The notes below the pieces were generated by a model. That model made no database searches, was not told where the DNA came from, and saw nothing but the letters and a program-made list of their open reading frames with translations. The translations under genes were made by a program, and so were the position numbers. From Streptomyces sp. PR69 (GTDB lineage: Bacteria > Actinomycetota > Actinomycetes > Streptomycetales > Streptomycetaceae): 64,000 nucleotides of DNA. The stretch is from contig NZ_JAOWCB010000015.1 of assembly GCF_026420845.1 (NCBI RefSeq), forward strand, positions 92,351 to 156,350. Direction: 5' to 3'. Numbering within the stretch: position 1 is the first letter of the stretch; every line of letters starts with the position of its first letter. Shown one piece after another: positions 44,916 through 53,728 of the stretch.

Positions 44916-45374
44916 TCACAGGGTGTCGAGTGCCTTGATGTAGTCGTTCAGATCCCGGGCGTCCGGCAGGTCGTTGACGACGGTCCAGCGCACGGCGCCC
45001 GAGGCGTCGATGACGAAGGTGCCGCGCACCGCGCAGCCCTTCTCCTCGTCGAAGACGCCGTACGCCCGCGCGGCCTCGCCGTGCGGCCAGAAGTCGGAGA
45101 GCAGCGGATAGTCCAGGCCCTCCTGCTCGCCGAAGACGCGCAGGCTGTGCATCGAGTCGGCGGAGACGGCGAGCAGCTGTGTCTCGTCGTTGACGAACGA
45201 CGGCAGCCGCTCCTGGAGCGCGCGCAGCTCGCCCGTGCACACGCCGGTGAACGCGAACGGATAGAAGAGCAGGACGACCCGCTTGCCGCCGCGGAAGTCC
45301 GCGAGCCGCACGGTGCGTCCGTGATTGTCCCGCAGCTCGAAGTCCGGGGCCTGTGCGCCGACCTCGATCGCCAT
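44916..45374 (-). CDS. AhpE-type peroxiredoxin
   Basis: 152 residues from ATG 45374 (GAGAGGTGG upstream). MAIEVGAQAPDFELRDNHGR, then PFAFTGVCTGEL containing T43 and peroxidatic C46, and R-containing AVRGTFVIDASGAVRW. A second Cys (GCAVRG) is near 110 and could be resolving. Reduces peroxides in the cytoplasm; lies next to the terD genes, a stress context. Confidence 0.9.
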   Translation of the reverse strand: MAIEVGAQAPDFELRDNHGRTVRLADFRGGKRVVLLFYPFAFTGVCTGELRALQERLPSFVNDETQLLAVSADSMHSLRVFGEQEGLDYPLLSDFWPHGEAARAYGVFDEEKGCAVRGTFVIDASGAVRWTVVNDLPDARDLNDYIKALDTL

Positions 45375-45533
45375 GTCCACTCCACCTCTCCGGGAAGTCC
45401 GCTCCTGCTGGGCCGTGCCGGTGAAGCCCCACCCTACGCGCCTGCGCAAGGGCCCCCGCGGCGGCCGGAGCCGCCACGGGGGCCTGCGGGGTGCGACTCG
45501 GCCCCATGGGCGAGTGCGCTGAAGGGGGAGGGC

Positions 45534-45956
45534 TCAGCGCTTGGGGGCGGCGAGGCGGACGCCCGACCAGTCCTTGCCGACGCTGATGCTCTTGGTCGAG
45601 GTGAGGCCGGCGGTCCTGGCCGCGTCGCTCACATCGCTCGGCTCGACGTATCCGTCACGACCGGTCTTGGGGGTCAGCAGCCAGATGTCGCCGCCCTCGT
45701 CGAGCAGGCCGATGGCATCGACCAGCGCGTCCGTGAGATCGCCGTCTTCGTCGCGGAACCAGAGCACGACGGCGTCGGCGACGTCGTCGTAGTCCTCGTC
45801 CACGAGTTCCTGACCGATCACGGACTCGATGCCTTCACGGAGATCCTGGTCGACGTCGTCGTCGTAACCGATCTCCTGGACCACCTGTCCGGGAGAGAAC
45901 CCCAGCTTTCCAGCCGGGTTGGTCCGCTCCTCCGCGTGGTCCGCGGTCGCGCTCAC
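45534..45956 (-). CDS. DUF3052 protein
   Basis: 140 residues from GTG 45956 (AGGAGG 6 nt upstream). KLGFSPGQVVQEIGYDDDVD, VVLWFRDEDGDLTDALVDAI, IWLLTPKTGRDGYVEPSDVS: the DUF3052 family of actinobacteria, small acidic alpha/beta proteins. In Streptomyces it regularly lies next to aceE, as here (divergent). Function unknown. Confidence 0.88.
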   Translation of the reverse strand: MSATADHAEERTNPAGKLGFSPGQVVQEIGYDDDVDQDLREGIESVIGQELVDEDYDDVADAVVLWFRDEDGDLTDALVDAIGLLDEGGDIWLLTPKTGRDGYVEPSDVSDAARTAGLTSTKSISVGKDWSGVRLAAPKR

Positions 45957-46434
45957 GGCTTGCCTCCTGATCGTGTGTGGAAAATGCTTCAGCCGCGCGC
46001 GTACGCGCGGCGTTGGCCGTAGTCCACACGTGCTGGGCGGATCGCGCAAGTACCCGGCCGTCGAGACCGCCGAAACGGTGACGTTTAGGGCCGTCTCGCC
46101 GCAAGTCCAGGCACGCTCGGGGGACTGAAGGTGATCTAGGGCACACCCTTCGACAGCCTTTGCGGCTTTTCTTCCCGGCGCCCCGCCCTCGTACGCCATC
46201 CAATCCCGAACAAAGCGCCGGAACGCCTGCGCGATCCCGGTGCGCGCTTACGACGCGCTCACGGTGCGCACACCACCCGCCCACCACCCGCCCGCGACCT
46301 GACACAGGACTTCATGGTTACCCCTGGGTAGAGATGACGTTTCCCGTCCAGCGGTACACGATGGGAGACGGTGCACGTCCGCCCTGTCACATCTCCCGCC
46401 CTGTCACAACCTCTCCTAACAGTGAAGGAATAGC
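45957..46434. promoter_or_regulatory. 478-bp divergent region DUF3052/aceE
   Basis: No gene seen. It holds an 8-bp-arm hairpin GCCGCGCG-CGTA-CGCGCGGC (45992-46011) in the DUF3052 leader and, nearer aceE, TACCC-CT-GGGTA (46319-46330), a possible operator 105 bases before the aceE start. No convincing -35/-10 pair is visible. The rest looks unstructured and GC-rich. Confidence 0.5.
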
Positions 46435-49182
46435 GTGGCTCCCGGATCAGATCGCAACCCGATCATCATTGGCGGCCTTCCCAGTCAGGTCCCGGACTTT
46501 GATCCCGAAGAGACCCAGGAGTGGCTGGACTCCCTTGACGCCGCCGTCGACGAGCGGGGGCGGGAGCGCGCCCGCTACCTGATGCTCCGCCTGATCGAGC
46601 GGGCCCGCGAGAAGCGCGTGGCCGTGCCCGAGATGCGCTCCACGGACTACGTCAACACCATCGCCACCAAGGACGAGCCGTTCTTCCCCGGCAACGAGGA
46701 GATCGAGCGGAAGATCCTCAACGCCACCCGGTGGAACGCGGCCGTCATGGTCTCGCGCGCCCAGCGCCCCGGGATCGGCGTCGGCGGCCACATCGCCACC
46801 TTCGCCTCCTCCGCCTCCCTCTACGACGTGGGCTTCAACCACTTCTTCCGCGGCAAGGACGAGGGCGACGGCGGCGACCAGATCTTCTTCCAGGGCCATG
46901 CCTCCCCCGGCATCTACGCCCGCGCCTTCCTCCTCGACCGGCTCAGCGACGCCCAGCTCGACGGCTTCCGCCAGGAGAAGTCCAAGGCCCCCGACGGCCT
47001 GTCGTCATATCCGCATCCGCGGCTGATGCCGGACTTCTGGGAGTTCCCGACCGTCTCCATGGGCCTGGGCCCGATCAGCGCGATCTACCAGGCGCGGATG
47101 AACCGCTATATGGCGGCCCGCGGCATCGCCGACACATCCAAGTCCCACGTCTGGGCCTTCCTCGGCGACGGCGAGATGGACGAGCCGGAGTCCCTCGGCC
47201 AGCTCTCCATCGCCGCCCGCGAGGGCCTGGACAATCTGACCTTCGTGGTCAACTGCAACCTCCAGCGCCTCGACGGCCCGGTGCGCGGCAACGGCAAGAT
47301 CATCCAGGAGCTGGAGTCGCAGTTCCGCGGCGCCGGCTGGAATGTGATCAAGCTGATCTGGGACCGCACCTGGGACCCGCTGCTCGCCCAGGACCGCGAC
47401 GGCGTGCTGGTCAACAAGCTGAACACCACGCCGGACGGGCAGTTCCAGACGTACGCCACCGAGACCGGCGCATATATCCGCGACCACTTCTTCGGCGACG
47501 ACCACCGGCTGCGCGCGATGGTCGCGAACATGACCGACCACCAGATCCTGATGCTCGGCCGCGGCGGCCACGACCACCGCAAGATCTACGCCGCGTACTC
47601 GGCGGCCCGCGCGCACAAGGGCCAGCCCACGGTGATCCTCGCCCAGACCGTCAAGGGCTGGACCCTCGGCCCGAACTTCGAGGGCCGCAACGCCACCCAC
47701 CAGATGAAGAAGCTGACGGTCGACGACCTCAAGGGCTTCCGGGACCGGCTGCACCTGCCCATCGCGGACAAGGATCTTCAAAGCGGCCTGCCGCCCTACT
47801 ACCACCCCGGCCGCGACTCCGAAGAGATCCAGTACATGCACGACCGGCGCAAGTCGCTGGGCGGATACGCACCGACCCGCGTCGTGCGCGCCAAGCCGCT
47901 GCCGCTGCCTGACGACAAGGCGTACGCGGCGGTCAAGAAGGGCTCCGGACAGCAGTCCATCGCCACCACCATGGCGTTCGTCCGGCTGCTGAAGGACCTG
48001 ATGCGGGACAAGGAGATCGGCAGGCGGTTCGTGCTGATCGCGCCGGACGAGTACCGCACCTTCGGCATGGACTCCTTCTTCCCGAGCGCCAAGATCTACA
48101 ACCCGCTGGGGCAGCAGTACGAGGCGGTCGACCGCGAGCTGCTGCTCGCCTACAAGGAGTCCCCCACCGGGCAGATGCTGCACGACGGCATCTCGGAGGC
48201 CGGCTGCACCGCCTCGCTGATCGCCGCGGGCTCCGCCTACGCCACCCACGGCGAACCGCTGATCCCGGTGTACGTCTTCTACTCGATGTTCGGCTTCCAG
48301 CGCACCGGCGACCAGTTCTGGCAGATGGCCGACCAGCTGGCACGCGGCTTCGTCCTGGGCGCGACCGCCGGGCGCACCACGCTCACCGGCGAGGGCCTGC
48401 AGCACGCCGACGGCCACTCACAGCTGCTGGCCTCCACGAATCCGGCGTGCGTCGCCTACGACCCCGCCTTCGGCTTCGAGATCGCCCATATCGTCAAGGA
48501 CGGACTGCGCAGGATGTACGGCTCCGACGCCGAACACCCCCACGGCGAGGACGTCTTCTACTACCTGACCGTCTACAACGAGCCCATCCAGCACCCCGCC
48601 GAACCCGACGACGTGGACGTGGAGGGCATCCTCAAGGGCCTCCACCGTCTCAAGGCCGGCGAGTCCGGCGAGGCGCCCGCCCAGATCCTGGCGTCCGGCG
48701 TCGCCGTGCCCTGGGCCCTGGACGCGCAGCGGCTGCTGGCCGAGGAGTGGAACGTCCGCGCCGACGTATGGTCGGCGACCTCCTGGAACGAGCTGCGGCG
48801 CGACGCCGTCGCCGCGGATGAGCACAACCTCCTCCACCCGGAGGAGGAGCAGCGCGTTCCGTACGTCACCCGGAAGCTGTCCGGGGCGGCCGGGCCGTTC
48901 GTCGCGGTCTCCGACTGGATGCGGTCCGTGCCCGACCAGATCTCCCGCTGGGTGCCCGGGACATACACCTCCCTCGGCGCCGACGGCTTCGGCTTCGCCG
49001 ACACCCGCGGCGCGGCACGGCGGTACTTCCACATCGACGCGCAGTCGATCGTGCTGGCGGTGCTGACGGAGCTGGCGCGGGAGGGGAAGCTCGACCGCTC
49101 CGTGCTGAAGCAGGCGATCGACCGGTACCAGCTGCTGGACGTCGCGGCGGCGGAGCCGGGGGCGGCGGGCGGCGACGCGTAG
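46435..49182 (+). CDS. aceE: Pyruvate dehydrogenase E1 component (homodimeric)
   Basis: 915 residues from GTG 46435 (AAGGA upstream). Converts pyruvate plus lipoyl-E2 to CO2 and acetyl-E2 with thiamine diphosphate. The ThDP/Mg2+ motif is GDGEMDEPESLGQLSIAARE to NCNLQRLDGPVRGN; start SDRNPIIIGGLPSQVPDFDP and GHASPGIYARAFLLDRL are typical; transketolase-like middle (RTFGMDSFFPSAKIYNPLGQ) and C-terminal domains are complete, with normal full length. Monocistronic; a hairpin follows at 49419. Confidence 0.96.
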   Translation: MAPGSDRNPIIIGGLPSQVPDFDPEETQEWLDSLDAAVDERGRERARYLMLRLIERAREKRVAVPEMRSTDYVNTIATKDEPFFPGNEEIERKILNATRWNAAVMVSRAQRPGIGVGGHIATFASSASLYDVGFNHFFRGKDEGDGGDQIFFQGHASPGIYARAFLLDRLSDAQLDGFRQEKSKAPDGLSSYPHPRLMPDFWEFPTVSMGLGPISAIYQARMNRYMAARGIADTSKSHVWAFLGDGEMDEPESLGQLSIAAREGLDNLTFVVNCNLQRLDGPVRGNGKIIQELESQFRGAGWNVIKLIWDRTWDPLLAQDRDGVLVNKLNTTPDGQFQTYATETGAYIRDHFFGDDHRLRAMVANMTDHQILMLGRGGHDHRKIYAAYSAARAHKGQPTVILAQTVKGWTLGPNFEGRNATHQMKKLTVDDLKGFRDRLHLPIADKDLQSGLPPYYHPGRDSEEIQYMHDRRKSLGGYAPTRVVRAKPLPLPDDKAYAAVKKGSGQQSIATTMAFVRLLKDLMRDKEIGRRFVLIAPDEYRTFGMDSFFPSAKIYNPLGQQYEAVDRELLLAYKESPTGQMLHDGISEAGCTASLIAAGSAYATHGEPLIPVYVFYSMFGFQRTGDQFWQMADQLARGFVLGATAGRTTLTGEGLQHADGHSQLLASTNPACVAYDPAFGFEIAHIVKDGLRRMYGSDAEHPHGEDVFYYLTVYNEPIQHPAEPDDVDVEGILKGLHRLKAGESGEAPAQILASGVAVPWALDAQRLLAEEWNVRADVWSATSWNELRRDAVAADEHNLLHPEEEQRVPYVTRKLSGAAGPFVAVSDWMRSVPDQISRWVPGTYTSLGADGFGFADTRGAARRYFHIDAQSIVLAVLTELAREGKLDRSVLKQAIDRYQLLDVAAAEPGAAGGDA

Positions 49183-49418
49183 TCGCCTGCGGCGGGCGTA
49201 CGGGGCCCGAGGCGCACGGGGCCCAAGGCTCGGGCGCGCCTCGGCTGGCGTCTGGGCCCCGGGGCGCGGGGGTGCGGCTGCGCATCCGTGCGGGTCGCCC
49301 GGGGCCCGGGCCGGTGCCTCTCCCACCCACCCTCCCGTTTCCAGTGCTCCGCCAGCCGCGGGCGGGAGGGTGGGCAAGGACCCGCACCCGGGAAGACCCG
49401 CGCGCGGCGCCGCACGGG

Positions 49419-49443
49419 GGTGCGGGGGCGAAGCCCCCGCACC
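49419..49443. terminator. Hairpin after aceE
   Basis: Perfect 11-bp stem GGTGCGGGGGC/GCCCCCGCACC with a GAA loop. The 293-bp stretch between aceE and the channel gene is otherwise G/C-rich with short direct repeats (GGGGCCC) and no gene. Confidence 0.6.
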
Positions 49444-49475
49444 GGAAAGAGGGGGCGTCCCGCAGAGCCCCTAGC

Positions 49476-50312
49476 ATGGCGCGCATGAACGAAACGTCCG
49501 CCCAAGATCGGTGGGAGCGGCGCAGCCAAGGTCCGCTCCTCTGGCTCGCCGCCGCCTTCGCCGTCGCGTACGCCGTCCCCATCGTCGCCCCCGACTCCGC
49601 CCCCTGGGTGCGCACCATGTGCGTGATCACCAACTGGGCGGTCTGGACGGCGTTCGCCGTGGACTACGCCGTGCGGCTGTGGCTCGCCGAGAACCGGCTG
49701 CGTTTCGTCCGCGCCAACCCGCTCTCGCTGCTTGCCGTCCTGCTCCCGCTTCTCCAGCCGCTGCGGCTGCTCAAGCTGGTCTCGATGCTGCTGCTCGCGG
49801 GCCAGCGGGCCCGTATGGCCTCGCAGGTGCGGGTGACCGTGTATGTGGCGGGCTCCTGCCTGGGGCTGCTGATCTTCGGGGCGCTGGCGGTGCTGGAGGT
49901 GGAGCGGCATGAGCCCGGTGCGTCGATCCAGTCGCTGGGCGACGCCCTGTGGTGGGCGTTCACCACGATGACCACGGTGGGGTACGGAGACATGGCGCCC
50001 ACAACGGGCATCGGCCGCGTCCTGGCCGTGGGGCTGATGCTCTCCGGCATCGCACTGCTCGGTGTGGTCACGGCGAACATCGCGGCCTGGTTCATCGCCC
50101 GCTTCGAGAAGGACGAGGACGCCGAGCGCCGTCAGTCCGAGGCCATCGAGGTGCTGACCGCCGAGGTCCGCGCCCTGCGGGCCGAGGTGGCACGGCTGTC
50201 GCAGCCGGGTCACGAGCCGGACCCCGCGCCGGACCCCGAACAGCGCCCCACGCCCGGCCCCGCGTCGGGTTCCGTCCCGGTCCCCGCGCCCCAGCCCGCG
50301 GCCGGGTCATGA
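49476..50312 (+). CDS. Voltage-gated-type potassium channel
   Basis: 278 residues from ATG 49476 (ATG 49485 equally possible; no clear ribosome site). Six-helix layout: S1-S4-like helices in residues 20-110 (WLAAAFAVAYAVPIVAPD, LLAVLLPLLQPLRLLKLVSM, with Arg/Lys on the S4 face), pore loop with selectivity filter TVGYGD (167-172), S6 (AVGLMLSGIALLGVVTANIA). C-terminal coiled coil and Pro-rich tail are cytoplasmic. Conducts K+; ATGA-coupled to the acetyltransferase. Confidence 0.9.
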   Translation: MARMNETSAQDRWERRSQGPLLWLAAAFAVAYAVPIVAPDSAPWVRTMCVITNWAVWTAFAVDYAVRLWLAENRLRFVRANPLSLLAVLLPLLQPLRLLKLVSMLLLAGQRARMASQVRVTVYVAGSCLGLLIFGALAVLEVERHEPGASIQSLGDALWWAFTTMTTVGYGDMAPTTGIGRVLAVGLMLSGIALLGVVTANIAAWFIARFEKDEDAERRQSEAIEVLTAEVRALRAEVARLSQPGHEPDPAPDPEQRPTPGPASGSVPVPAPQPAAGS

Positions 50313-50818
50313 CCGCCGGGGCTCTGGTTCTCCGGCGCGCCAGCTCCTCCGACGCACCCGCCATGGCGGAGGTGTGGCTGCGTTCCTTCGCCGCCGCGCT
50401 GCCGACCGTACGCCGTGCGCACAGCGACGACGCGGTGCGGAGCTGGTTCAGCCATGTCGTCGTGGAGCGGTACGAGACCTGGGTGGCGGACGCCGGGGGA
50501 TCGGTGATCGGGCTGCTGGCGCTCGACGGCTCGGAGCTGGAGCAGCTCTACCTTGATCCGGCATGGCGCGGCCGGGGTGTGGGGGACCGGTTCACGGAGC
50601 TGGCGAAGCGCCGCCGCCCGCAGGGGCTGGGGCTGTGGACGTTCCAGGTCAACGGGCCTGCGCGGCGGTTCTACGAGCGGCACGGCTTCACTGCCGTCGA
50701 GTGGTCCGACGGGCGGCGCAACGAGGAAAAGGAGCCGGACGTCCGCTATGTCTGGCACCCCGCACCCGCGCCACCGGGACGCTCCGGGGCGACAGCGCTT
50801 AGCTCTCCCACAGTTTGA
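50309..50818 (+). CDS. GNAT acetyltransferase
   Basis: 169 residues from ATG 50309, overlapping the channel stop (ATGA). GNAT motif A: ELEQLYLDPAWRGRGVGDRF (acetyl-CoA pyrophosphate loop R/Q-x-x-G-x-G/A), then ARRFYERHGFTAVEWSDGRR, motif B. N-terminal LRRASSSDAPAMAEVWLRSF. Acceptor unknown; small-molecule or protein amine. Shares transcript with the channel. Overlaps the convergent I36-inhibitor gene by 20 bases at its 3' end. Confidence 0.85.
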   Translation: MTAGALVLRRASSSDAPAMAEVWLRSFAAALPTVRRAHSDDAVRSWFSHVVVERYETWVADAGGSVIGLLALDGSELEQLYLDPAWRGRGVGDRFTELAKRRRPQGLGLWTFQVNGPARRFYERHGFTAVEWSDGRRNEEKEPDVRYVWHPAPAPPGRSGATALSSPTV

Positions 50819-51248
50819 ACGCCCTCACCCGGTACGGCGACCGCGGGGCCCATGTCCCGCTGCCGGGATATGTCTCGAACTCGCCCGTCTCCGCGCACTC
50901 CGCCGACTGGTAGGTGGTGACCGGCCGTCCGGTCCTGTTGGCCAGCGACTGGGCCGCGGCACCGGACGGCAGCCGGACGCAGGATTCGATGTCGATGTGG
51001 GTGAGTTCGAAGGTCCGGCGGGTTCCCTGGAAGTCGTCCTCGGGCCACAGACAGAGCTGCCCCGGCCCGCAGGGCCCGAGGTCCGCGGCGGCGCGGGACG
51101 CCGTGGCGGCAGGGGACGCCGTGGCGGTGGCGGCAGTGGCCGGCAACAGGGCGGCGGCAGCCGTGGCGGTGGCCGGCAGCAGGGCGGCGGCGGTCGCGGC
51201 GAGCACCGCGAAGGCGGCGGCAGCCGTGGCGGTGACGGTCGTCCGCAT
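50799..51248 (-). CDS. Secreted peptidase-inhibitor I36-like protein
   Basis: 149 residues from ATG 51248 (GGGGGAG upstream). Ala/Thr-rich signal peptide and a low-complexity Ala/Thr stretch (about 1-55), then a Cys-rich beta/gamma-crystallin-like domain: CGPGQLCLWPEDDFQGTRRT, SCVRLPSGAAAQSL, AECAETGEFETYPGSGTW. This is the peptidase-inhibitor family I36 (SMPI-like) pattern; inhibition of a metalloprotease is expected from the family. Exported. Confidence 0.82.
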   Translation of the reverse strand: MRTTVTATAAAAFAVLAATAAALLPATATAAAALLPATAATATASPAATASRAAADLGPCGPGQLCLWPEDDFQGTRRTFELTHIDIESCVRLPSGAAAQSLANRTGRPVTTYQSAECAETGEFETYPGSGTWAPRSPYRVRAFKLWES

Positions 51249-51463
51249 CTGGTTCTCCCCCGTACGGTGTGGTCCTGCCGTGGGACCACGGTGAGCCGCC
51301 CGGCCCCAGCCGGGGAAGGGGCCTTGGAGCCGATCACCCGGATAGGCGACATCCAGGCTGTCAGCCCGACAGCCGTGCACGTCCACGGTGCGCGCAGGCG
51401 CGAAACGTGATCTGCCTCACGGTATTCACAGCGGTGCACATGAGTCTCCTAGGGTGTCCCGCA

Positions 51464-52681
51464 GTGACTTCCTTCGACTCCTCCCCCACCCTCTCCGTCT
51501 GGCGCGCACTGCTGGCCCTGGCCGTCGTGTTCGTGATGCTGGCGACGACCGGCTGGACCGCCGTACGGCACCAGGGCGGTCCACGCGACGCGCTGGAGGC
51601 CGAGTTGGCCGGGTGGCGGAAGGAGCGGGTGGGGACCCGTGCCCTGCCGTCGCCCGACGCTCCGCCGCGGCGCGTCGCCGCTTTCTTCGCGTCGATCGGC
51701 GCGGCGCGGCAGACCGGGCTCGCGGATCGCTTTCCCCGTATCGTCGGCAATCTCAACGGCGCGCCCGTCAGCCTGCGTTACCGTGCCAACCGCAGCTCTC
51801 TCGGCGCGACGCTGAAGACGGAGCGCGAGCGGCTTGGCAAGGCCGCGTCCCGGCTGACCCGCGAGGGCCGGCACACCGCCGTCCGCCGGCTGCACCGCTT
51901 TGAGGCGCTGATGGCCCGCGACCGGCAGATCCTCGCCTTCGACCCGTCCGGTTCGGGGAAGGTCGCCGAGGTCTTCGGCGACCTCGAACGCGCCGACCGG
52001 GTCTCGGTCGTGGTCCCGGGCGTCGACACCAGTCTGCTCACCTTCCAGAAGACCGCGCGCAAGTACACCGCCCCGGTGGGCATGGCGCAGTCGCTGTACG
52101 CCGCCGAGCGGGCCGCGGCGCCCGGCGTCCGTACGGCGGTCATCGCGTGGGCGGACTACACCGCACCCGTCGGGATCGGCATGGACTCGGCGATCGGCCG
52201 GCTCGCGGAGAGCGGCGCGGTGCGGCTGACGGCGCTCACCGAGGCGCTGCCGGGCGACTCGGAGGTCGCGCTGTTCTGCCACAGCTATGGCTCGGTGGTC
52301 TGCGGGGTCGCCGCGCGCGGCCTGCCGCGGCGCGTCAGCGATCTGGCGGTGGCGGGCAGCCCCGGCATGCGGGCGGAGAACGTCGCGGGCCTGGGCACTC
52401 ACGCCCGGGTGTGGGCGATGCGGGACGAGGACGACTGGATCGGGGATGTGCCGCATTTGGCGCTCGGCGGGCTCGGGCACGGCGAGGACCCGGTCGCGCC
52501 GGGCTTCGGCGCCCGGGTGCTGTCGGCGGCGGGCGCGGTCGGTCACGGGGGCTATTTCGAGCCGGGAACCGGTAGTCTGGCGAACTTCGCCGCGCTAGGC
52601 GTCGGTTCCTACGACGAGGTGGAGTGTGCGCCGGGACACCGGCACTGCCGCAGGGGAATTTCCGGCGGAAGCGGTCTCTGA
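51464..52681 (+). CDS. Alpha/beta hydrolase (DUF1023-like), membrane anchored
   Basis: 405 residues from GTG 51464 (AGGG about 9 nt upstream); an ATG at 51440 would add eight residues. N-terminal signal/anchor (ALLALAVVFVMLATTGWTAV). Hydrolase core with nucleophile elbow CHSYGSVVCG, strand VAGSPGMRAE, and HGG-type end (AVGHGGYFEPGT). A DUF1023-type cell-surface esterase/hydrolase of unknown substrate. A clear paralogue is at 55933-56931. Confidence 0.8.
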   Translation: MTSFDSSPTLSVWRALLALAVVFVMLATTGWTAVRHQGGPRDALEAELAGWRKERVGTRALPSPDAPPRRVAAFFASIGAARQTGLADRFPRIVGNLNGAPVSLRYRANRSSLGATLKTERERLGKAASRLTREGRHTAVRRLHRFEALMARDRQILAFDPSGSGKVAEVFGDLERADRVSVVVPGVDTSLLTFQKTARKYTAPVGMAQSLYAAERAAAPGVRTAVIAWADYTAPVGIGMDSAIGRLAESGAVRLTALTEALPGDSEVALFCHSYGSVVCGVAARGLPRRVSDLAVAGSPGMRAENVAGLGTHARVWAMRDEDDWIGDVPHLALGGLGHGEDPVAPGFGARVLSAAGAVGHGGYFEPGTGSLANFAALGVGSYDEVECAPGHRHCRRGISGGSGL

Positions 52682-52776
52682 CGCGCGTAGACCATCGTGG
52701 ATCGAGGTGGATCCGGGTGGATTTGGCTGGTTGCCAAGGGGCGACGCGCGGGCGTACGCCGCATACGATGAGGCGT

Positions 52777-53628
52777 ATGGGTGATGTGCTGGCGGGAATT
52801 CAAGCCACCTGGGAGTTCGAGTCCGACTCCGTGCTCATCCGCTTCGAACGGGGGATCCGCACGCCGAAGCTCCTCTCCGCGCTCGGTGAACGGCGCATCC
52901 CCCACGAGGCGTTGGCGTCGGTGACGCTCACTCCCGGCAAGCGGGGGACGGTAGTGCTGCGCGCCGTGCCCAGATCCGGCGCGGATCCGCTGATGGAGGC
53001 GGCCGCGGGCCAGCTCAAGGAGGTTTGCGACCCGTACCGGCTGGTGCTGCCTGCCGAGCGGGAGACGCTCGCCGAGTACTACGCCGACGAGCTGCGCGCC
53101 CGCCTCGGCCCGGACGCGGACCGGCCGGCGGACCGCTTCACCGTGGCGGCCCCGCCCCCGCCGCTGCACTTCAAGGCGTATGACGGCAAGGCCTCCTTCG
53201 ACGGCTCGCATGTCTCCTTCCGCTGGTTCTGGACGGGCGCGTCGTCGGCGAAGTGGAAGGCCGGCGACCAGAGCTTCCCGGTGGCGGAGCTGAGCGGGGT
53301 CGAGTGGCGCTCGCCCGAGGTCTTCGACGGCTGTCTGCGGCTGCTGCGGAACGGGAAGACACCCGCGGGGCAGGCGGACCAGGACCCCGCCGCGGTGGTG
53401 TTCGGGCTGGGTTACGGGCCGGTGCACGAGTCGCTGCCGTTCGCCGCGGCGGTGCTGGAGGCGGTCCGCACGACGTCGGCCGTCCCGGCCCTGACGATCC
53501 CCTCGGCCCGCCGCGACCCCGCGGACATCGCGGAGCGAATCCGGCATCTGGGGGAGCTGCACCAGGCGGGGCTGGTCACGGACGAGGAGTTCACCACCAA
53601 GAAGGCGGAGCTGCTGGCGCAGCTGTGA
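52777..53628 (+). CDS. DUF4429/SHOCT protein
   Basis: 283 residues from ATG 52777 (an ATG at 52768 is also possible). Two repeated beta domains: GIQATWEFESDSVLIRFERG and LHFKAYDGKASFDGSHVSFR, i.e. two DUF4429 units, and a C-terminal SHOCT helix (LGELHQAGLVTDEEFTTKKA, then ELLAQL), a short oligomerisation motif. Cytoplasmic, unknown role. Independent gene. Confidence 0.85.
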   Translation: MGDVLAGIQATWEFESDSVLIRFERGIRTPKLLSALGERRIPHEALASVTLTPGKRGTVVLRAVPRSGADPLMEAAAGQLKEVCDPYRLVLPAERETLAEYYADELRARLGPDADRPADRFTVAAPPPPLHFKAYDGKASFDGSHVSFRWFWTGASSAKWKAGDQSFPVAELSGVEWRSPEVFDGCLRLLRNGKTPAGQADQDPAAVVFGLGYGPVHESLPFAAAVLEAVRTTSAVPALTIPSARRDPADIAERIRHLGELHQAGLVTDEEFTTKKAELLAQL

Positions 53629-53650
53629 CCGGGACCGGACCCCGCTCCCT

Positions 53651-53689
53651 CATACCCCGGTATGAGGACGCGGGGCGGACCCCGGTATG
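53651..53689. promoter_or_regulatory. Two TACCCCGGTA-type motifs before the two-component operon
   Basis: CATACC-CC-GGTATG at 53651-53664 and GACCCCGGTATG at 53678-53689. A third TACCCCGGTA lies at 55823-55832 before the hydrolase gene. Likely binding sites of the adjacent response regulator. Confidence 0.55.
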
Positions 53690-53728
53690 ACGCCCGGTCC
53701 GGCGCGGGCGCATACGCTGGGCCGGGTC

